Positions 36,762-41,756 of a stretch of DNA of 41,756 nucleotides are shown here, piece by piece. The position numbers and the translations under genes are program-made. Origin of the DNA: Deltaproteobacteria bacterium (lineage in GTDB: Bacteria; Desulfobacterota; WTBG01; CAIYCZ01; CAIRTM01); contig JAJRXD010000098.1 in the NCBI GenBank assembly GCA_024276465.1, positions 1 to 41,756 on the forward strand, read 5' to 3'. The stretch's first letter is position 1; each line of letters begins with the position of its first letter. A model generated the notes under the pieces. It had not been told where the DNA came from. It saw only the letters and a program-made list of their open reading frames with translations, and did not search any database.

Positions 36762-36907
36762 ATATGCTGCGCTAACAAAAAACAGGGTTTCCGGTCAGCC
36801 TCTATTTAAGAGTAGTCAGGTCTCTGAATTTCAGAAGCTGGCTGGTTTCTGCTAAGATCATTCTACTTTATTGATTTTGTCTGTGGCAAGAAGAATTTTA
36901 TAAAATT

Positions 36908-39301
36908 TTAGGTTGGAAGTATCACAGGTTCTCTCAGCAGAAGCTTTATGCATTGCCTGGATTTGTCAGCAAGCATGGGATGGGTTTCATCCAGGGATGT
37001 TAGCTGTCTTAAATTATCTGCTGTCCTGAAAATCATCATGGCAAGATCACCTTCATCAACAGAGGTTAATTTTATTACATTCTCCCATGTTTCGCCCCTG
37101 GCCCAGTTATAGAGAGCTGCTGCAGGCCAGAACTGGACATTAGGAACTTTAAAGTTATGCTGTTTCATGAGCAGGATGATCTCTTCTGTAGCATTTTTCA
37201 TCCTGTAATAAGATCCCATCAGAAGATCTTTTTCCCACTTAATTGATTCATCCAAATCAAGATCCCGGAACTTGTCATTAACAAATACTGCAATTATGCC
37301 TGATAGCAGCTCTGGGCTAAGCCTGCTGAGCATACCTTTGCGTATGGATTCAGCAATGATAAGGGGATGATCAAGACGCAGTTTTGAAGCCCATATTCCA
37401 TCGGAGGTAAGCTTGCCATTATTATCGGCAAATCCGTTAAGGATAAGGAAATCAAGGTGCCGTGTAAATTCATTCCATAATACATTATAAGCCTTTTCAT
37501 AAGATTGAAAAAAATATTTTGCTTTATGAACAAGATCCATGAATTTCCTGTTTTTCTTTCTGTTGCAAAGCTGGTAATTCTTACAGTCACTGCATGGCAG
37601 TTTTTGAATTTGATTTAACAGGAACTCGATTTTTTGATTAATCTCCCTGAAATGTTCATCTTCTTCAACATTTATATCAGACATACTGCACTTTTTTACA
37701 TATTTCCTTTTTTGTTTCTTGAGTCGTGTTAATTGTCCGGACAACAGATCTCTCTGCTCTGTTTTTTCAATAATATCCATAACATTTTCACAGCAGCATC
37801 CGATTAACTTCTGCTGCAAATTTTCAAATATTTTTTCTTTTCTGTTTTTCAGTTCACTGAGCGAGTCCATTTTCTGAAATTTTGCAAATGAAACACTGAG
37901 CAATTGATTAATCTCCTCCGGGGTCTGGCTTAACAGCAGATTAAGACACATTGAAAAGTTAATTTTAATCTGACTGTTTATCGGCTCAGGTGGAGTAGCA
38001 AAAAGTTCATTAATAAGATGCGGATCCTGAAAAGGACCATGCAGCATCAGGGCAAATCCTATCTTGTCTTTTCCTCTTCGGCCTGCCCTTCCAGTAGCCT
38101 GATGAAGTTCTGCAGAGGAGAGACTGACAAATTCTTTCCCGTTGAACCTGTCGCTTTGCGCAAGAACCACAGTACGTGCGGGAAAATTTACCCCGGCAGC
38201 TACAGTTGAAGTTGAAAAAATAGCATCAAGGCATCCTTCATTCATCAGCCTTTCAATAACTACTTTCCAGTGGGGAAGCTGACCCCCATGATGTGATCCG
38301 ACCCCATGATACATAAGATATTCAAGCTGTATATGATCAGATAAAAAAGGGTATTTTTTCAGGAGTTGCTCAAATCTTTCTTTTGTTCTATTGGATCTGT
38401 TTTCTGAAACAGTATGTTTTCTGCATGCGTAAAGCGCATTATTGCATTCAGAGCGGGATTTAAGAAAAAACACAGCAGGAAGCAAATTGAATTTTTGCAG
38501 AGCATTAAGAATATCTGCGTATGCTGGTGAGCTCTGGCTTCTCCGGAATCTTTTTTTCTGAGAGTTCAGGATGAAACTTTCTATTTTGGGGCTTATGCCA
38601 TTATGACCTGAAAGAGGTACAATCTCACCGTCAGGCAACTGATACAAGGGGTATATGGGAACAGGCCTTTTCTCAGAGTGAACAACATGGCAGGTAAGGT
38701 TTCTAATACTTTCAAGCCAGGATGCAATTTCATGATCATTAGGAATGGTTGCAGAAAGCATTAAAAGCCTGACTCTTGTGGGCAGATAAATCATAACTTC
38801 CTCCCATACTACCCCGCGGTCAATATCTCCAAGATAATGAGCTTCATCAAGAATAACAAGTTCTGCATTAAAGTCAGAAGATTTGCTCATTGAATCATAA
38901 AGCTGATTTCTTAAAATCTCAGTTGTCCCAACAATAATTCTTGCGTCAGTGTTTTCTTTCCTGTCACCTGTTATAAGTCCAACATTTTCTCTGCCGAATT
39001 CCTGCACAAACTCATGGTATTTGGAATTGGAAAGGGCTTTCAGCGGAGAAGCATACCAGGCGTGTTTCTGCTCGGAAACAACCTTTTTTATAGCCTGAAC
39101 AGCAATCCATGTTTTTCCGCTTCCTGTTGGAGCGCTGACTAACACGTCACCCCTGGTTATTTTTTCAACAGCCTCAACCTGGAACTGATCAGGTATAAAG
39201 GGTGAAGGCTCGGGAATTCCGATTTCAGAAAATAATTTTATTAAATTGCGGTCAGCTTTTGCAGTAAACTGAGGATGTTTTCTAAACTTTGCTTGCTTAA
39301 T
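36908..39301 (-). CDS. Ski2-like DEAD/DEAH-box helicase, possible ATT start
   Basis: This is an SF2 helicase of the Ski2/Mtr4-like bacterial group. It has Walker A SAPTGSGKT, ASPLKALSNSK (motif Ia), DEAH in VILDEAHYLGD, SAT in MLSATIPN, and motif VI QATGRAGRRGKD. A cysteine cluster, LPCSDCKNYQLC (C-x2-C-x5-C), precedes the C-terminal helical domain. The first conventional start, GTG at 39145, falls inside the Walker A strand. Convincing coding sequence continues upstream (PFIPDQFQVEAVEKITRGD, the Q-motif region) to about 39310. No ATG, GTG or TTG occurs in frame up to the stop at 39394. ATT at 39301, 7 bases after AAGGA, is the best candidate start and gives about 797 residues. Confidence 0.82.
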   Translation of the reverse strand: MKQAKFRKHPQFTAKADRNLIKLFSEIGIPEPSPFIPDQFQVEAVEKITRGDVLVSAPTGSGKTWIAVQAIKKVVSEQKHAWYASPLKALSNSKYHEFVQEFGRENVGLITGDRKENTDARIIVGTTEILRNQLYDSMSKSSDFNAELVILDEAHYLGDIDRGVVWEEVMIYLPTRVRLLMLSATIPNDHEIASWLESIRNLTCHVVHSEKRPVPIYPLYQLPDGEIVPLSGHNGISPKIESFILNSQKKRFRRSQSSPAYADILNALQKFNLLPAVFFLKSRSECNNALYACRKHTVSENRSNRTKERFEQLLKKYPFLSDHIQLEYLMYHGVGSHHGGQLPHWKVVIERLMNEGCLDAIFSTSTVAAGVNFPARTVVLAQSDRFNGKEFVSLSSAELHQATGRAGRRGKDKIGFALMLHGPFQDPHLINELFATPPEPINSQIKINFSMCLNLLLSQTPEEINQLLSVSFAKFQKMDSLSELKNRKEKIFENLQQKLIGCCCENVMDIIEKTEQRDLLSGQLTRLKKQKRKYVKKCSMSDINVEEDEHFREINQKIEFLLNQIQKLPCSDCKNYQLCNRKKNRKFMDLVHKAKYFFQSYEKAYNVLWNEFTRHLDFLILNGFADNNGKLTSDGIWASKLRLDHPLIIAESIRKGMLSRLSPELLSGIIAVFVNDKFRDLDLDESIKWEKDLLMGSYYRMKNATEEIILLMKQHNFKVPNVQFWPAAALYNWARGETWENVIKLTSVDEGDLAMMIFRTADNLRQLTSLDETHPMLADKSRQCIKLLLREPVILPT

Positions 39302-39330
39302 TTTTAATTCCTTCTGCTGGTTTACATGGT

Positions 39331-39480
39331 TAAAGATTTCTTCCTTTACAGATTGTGTCGCGATTATGAATAAGGCGGGTAGCCGTCCCGTTTACGGGGC
39401 GAAACATGTTGAAGTTGCATGGGCTAAAAAGCGCAAACTAAAGTTTGCGGCTACCAAATTCCTGTTATGACACAGTCTGT
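39331..39480. repeat. Inverted pair of REP-like elements upstream of the helicase (copies 2 and 3)
   Basis: Copy 2 (plus): box TAAAGATTTCTTCC ... at 39331-39360, 26 of 30 bases as in 32726-32755 with only transitions different, then GTAG (39379-39382) and a hairpin CGTCCCG-TTTA-CGGGGCG. Copy 3 (minus): box ACAGACTGTGTCATAA (39465-39480), GTAG (39451-39454) and palindrome CGCAAACT-AA-AGTTTGCG (39432-39449). The pair forms a BIME-like unit between the helicase and the SHMT gene. From 39481 to 39792 I see no gene, only AT-rich sequence with a possible promoter. Confidence 0.75.
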
Positions 39481-39792
39481 TGGTTGAAATTACAAAAAAC
39501 AGGGTTTTCTTCCAGACTCTAATTTATTCAGGAGTAATACAAATTTTTAATTGTATAATTAGATGGACCAATATGCAACTACTATAAATTTGAAAATTTG
39601 ATTATTCTGGTCCTGGTCATTGCAGCATTGACTGCTGCAGAACACAGGGCTGATTCGGGCGCGTTTGAAACCAGGAAAATATCTTTTCATAGTTATATAA
39701 TTATGTTATGCTCCAGCGTTAACGTTAAGCACAATGGACAAAAACAAAAATCAAATCATATTACAATTTTTATGGATGAGGTTTTACTTAAG

Positions 39793-41037
39793 ATGAATTA
39801 TCAGGAATTTACTAAAACAGTTGACATAATAAGGCAGCAGAATGAATGGAGAAACAGCACAATCAACCTGATTGCCAGTGAAAATGTTATGAGCAGGAAG
39901 GTAAGGGAGTTAGCAGGGTCTGACTTTGCGCACAGGTATGCAGAGGGGCACCCTGGTGAGCGTTACTACAGAGGAACAAATTATATTGACGAGATAGAGA
40001 ATACCCTCAAATCAAACCTGAAAATTTTATTCAAATGCAATCATACGGAAGTAAGGCCCATAAGCGGAACGAATTGTAATGAAGCTGTTTTCAGCAAGCT
40101 TGTACGCCCGGGGGACGTTGTAATGGTCAACTCCACTCCCGGAGGTGGTCATATAAGTCATCACAGGATGGGCTCGCTTGGCAAATTCACAAAAAACATT
40201 ATTGACTTTCCAATATCAAAGGACGGATATCATATTGACATTGAAAAAACTAAATGCCTGATTAAAGCTGTGAAGCCAAGGCTGATCGTGCTTGGGAAAA
40301 GTCTTTATTTGTTCCCTGACCCTGTAAAGGAACTGAGCGATATCTGTAATGAAAACAAGGTTTTTCTTATATATGACGCAGCACATGTGTTAGGTCTTAT
40401 TGCCGGCGGAAAATTTCAGGATCCATTAGAAGAAGGTGCTTATCTTGTAACAGCAAGCACTCACAAAACCTTTTTCGGTTCCCAGCGTGGATTGGTTTTA
40501 AGCAACATGGATGATGACTCCTGGAGAAAAATAGACAAGGGAGCTTTTCCGGGTTCTTCAAGCAACCATCACCTTGCGACCCTTGCTCAGCTTTCTCTCA
40601 GCACCTCTGAATTCATGGAGTTTGGGAACAGTTATGCAGATAAAGTCATTTCAAATGCAAAGGTGCTTGCAAAATTTTTAGACAAACATGGATTTGATGT
40701 TCAGGCAAAGGAGTTCGGGTACACTGAAAGCCACCAGGTGGCAATAAATGTGAAACAGTTTGGTGGTGGAGAGAAAGTCTCAAAAACTCTTGAGGTTAAT
40801 GACATTATACTTAACATGAACATGCTTCCATATGAGCCTTTCAGCAATCATGATCATCCTGACGGAATCAGGATCGGAGTACAGGAGATGACCCGTTTTG
40901 GCATGAATTCAGATGATATGGAAAGGATTGCTGAGTTTATTAAGGAATGTATTATTGACAACAAACCTGTAAAAGATGAGGTGAACAAATTCAGACGGAA
41001 CTACCAGGACGTTAAATTCAGCTTTGATGATAAATAG
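39793..41037 (+). CDS. Serine hydroxymethyltransferase-family PLP enzyme (GlyA-like)
   Basis: This is a fold-type I PLP enzyme of the SHMT family. It has 414 residues from the ATG at 39793, a normal GlyA length; in-frame starts at 39772 and further upstream add residues without homology. Signature parts: NLIASENVMSRKVRELAGSDF, YAEGHPGERYYRGTNYID, RPISGTNCNEAVF, VFLIYDAAHVLGLIAGG and the PLP lysine in ASTHKTFFGSQRG. Several positions differ from canonical GlyA (for example TTHKTLRGPRGG), so it is a divergent subgroup. It may be the housekeeping enzyme or a paralogue with another aldol-type reaction. The ribosome site (GAGG, 12 bases upstream) is weak. Confidence 0.85.
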   Translation: MNYQEFTKTVDIIRQQNEWRNSTINLIASENVMSRKVRELAGSDFAHRYAEGHPGERYYRGTNYIDEIENTLKSNLKILFKCNHTEVRPISGTNCNEAVFSKLVRPGDVVMVNSTPGGGHISHHRMGSLGKFTKNIIDFPISKDGYHIDIEKTKCLIKAVKPRLIVLGKSLYLFPDPVKELSDICNENKVFLIYDAAHVLGLIAGGKFQDPLEEGAYLVTASTHKTFFGSQRGLVLSNMDDDSWRKIDKGAFPGSSSNHHLATLAQLSLSTSEFMEFGNSYADKVISNAKVLAKFLDKHGFDVQAKEFGYTESHQVAINVKQFGGGEKVSKTLEVNDIILNMNMLPYEPFSNHDHPDGIRIGVQEMTRFGMNSDDMERIAEFIKECIIDNKPVKDEVNKFRRNYQDVKFSFDDK

Positions 41038-41097
41038 ATATTCTTTTAATGGATTTAGTTGAACCAGAGTTTTGAGCATTAAAGATAGAATGGGGGA

Positions 41098-41756
41098 TCA
41101 GCATCTTTTCTGCTTTGTCCTGCTTATATACCATTTAAGTTGTCTGAAAACACCTCGAATCAGCTTTACATCCTCCCCTGTCATACCGGCACGTGTAAGA
41201 ATCCTTCTGAACCTGCCAAGAAAAATTTCAGGGTTCTGAGGGTTTAAAAAACCAATATCAAGCAGTGTACTTCTCATGTGATCATACATGTTTTCCTTTT
41301 CCTCGCTTGTTGCAAGTGTAACTGTTTCTTCTGTTTTGCGATTTTCAATTGCCGTGCAGAAAATTTCATAACATATTATCAATACTGAGTGTGATATATT
41401 AATTGACAGGGCGTCTTCTGTGGTGGGAATAGTCACAACCTCGTTGCACAACTCAAGCTCGTCATTGCTTAGACCCATATCCTCAGGACCAAAAATTATT
41501 GAAATTTTATCTGTTTTTGCAAGCTTTAAAATTTTTTTTGCCATCCTGTCAGGAGACACAAAGCTTCTGCATCTTCTGTTGCGGGCTGTTGTTCCAAAAA
41601 CATAGGAAGATTTACTGATTGCTTCTCTAAGGGTGGAAAATATCCGGATGTTTTCCAGAATGGCGGCTCCGTGGGTTGCCATCCTGAACGCCTGGTCGTC
41701 TATCCCGCACTGTGGATTTACAAGTTTCAGAAAGGAAAAACCCATGTTTTTCATGG
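41098..41756 (-). CDS. TrmJ-like SPOUT RNA methyltransferase, N-terminus beyond the window
   Basis: This is a 2'-O-methyltransferase of the SpoU/TrmH class. The visible 218 residues begin MKNMGFSFLKLVNPQC, which in TrmJ proteins follows an N-terminal N-I-G-A-x-A-R segment; that part, with the true start, lies to the right of the window. The knot motifs are present: IIFGPEDMGLSNDELELC (motif 2) and ALSINISHSVLIICYE (motif 3). A C-terminal helical extension (about 140-218) like that of TrmJ rules out the shorter TrmL. TrmJ modifies position 32 of tRNAs. It is convergent with the SHMT gene, with 60 bp between. Confidence 0.85.
   Translation of the reverse strand, partial: MKNMGFSFLKLVNPQCGIDDQAFRMATHGAAILENIRIFSTLREAISKSSYVFGTTARNRRCRSFVSPDRMAKKILKLAKTDKISIIFGPEDMGLSNDELELCNEVVTIPTTEDALSINISHSVLIICYEIFCTAIENRKTEETVTLATSEEKENMYDHMRSTLLDIGFLNPQNPEIFLGRFRRILTRAGMTGEDVKLIRGVFRQLKWYISRTKQKRC

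Noticed and set aside
39598-39792. N-terminal extension of the SHMT gene from a TTG at 39598, looking like a signal peptide (MIILVLVIAALTAA)
   Set aside because: SHMT is cytoplasmic, the extension has no homology to the family, no ribosome site precedes the TTG, and the ATG at 39793 gives the normal length.

Overview
The window looks like a chromosomal segment of a moderately AT-rich, flagellated, diderm bacterium, most probably a deltaproteobacterium of the Desulfobacterales type. This rests on the outer-membrane LPS transporter LptD, a cheY-cheA-cheR-cheD-cheY-cheX-cheB chemotaxis cluster, pyruvoyl-type arginine decarboxylase, a DUF362 ferredoxin-like protein and the style of the palindromic repeats. 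The taxonomic call is an inference, since no rRNA or other marker is present.

Layout. (1) 1-5.2 kb, flagellar and c-di-GMP genes: fliD (runs off the left edge) and a flagellin on the minus strand, flaG and a PilZ protein on the plus strand. Promoter-like sites fit a class II/III hierarchy: sigma54-like before fliD and pilZ, sigma28-like before the flagellin and before cheY. The flagellin leader carries a textbook-like CsrA hairpin. (2) 5.2-8.0 kb, minus strand: a double cyclic-nucleotide-binding-domain protein, miaB and a PHP phosphoesterase. (3) 8.3-14.5 kb: a complete chemotaxis signalling operon without a receptor or cheW. (4) 14.6-20.3 kb, plus strand: speB and pdaD (arginine to agmatine to putrescine), an HtrA protease, pcm and ligA. 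(5) 20.4-32.7 kb, minus strand: a small orphan protein with an internal repeat, a GGDEF response regulator, then the run trpE-G-D-C-B-A, folC, lptD and a DUF362 protein. trpF is absent, and a composite palindromic element sits between trpB and trpA. (6) 32.7-36.9 kb, an accessory zone: remnants of at least four toxin-antitoxin modules, an AAA/DUF4143 ATPase and several repeat families. (7) 36.9-41.8 kb: a Ski2-like DEAH helicase with no conventional start codon in the right place, an inverted pair of REP elements, an SHMT-family enzyme and a truncated TrmJ-type RNA methyltransferase.

The most notable region is 32.7-36.9 kb. A relE-like toxin gene begins with a near-identical 52-bp copy of the 5' end of trpE, about 3.9 kb away. 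Its end is fused to the C-terminal remnant of a PIN toxin that lies directly in front of a Phd antitoxin. Nearby, a vapC gene is frameshifted by an exact 11-bp tandem duplication whose removal restores the full PIN domain. A lone ribbon-helix-helix antitoxin is followed by a 25-codon stub. Its operator-like palindrome recurs 2.8 kb away with a compensating base-pair change. Together these suggest repeated decay and recombination of toxin genes while the antitoxins survive.
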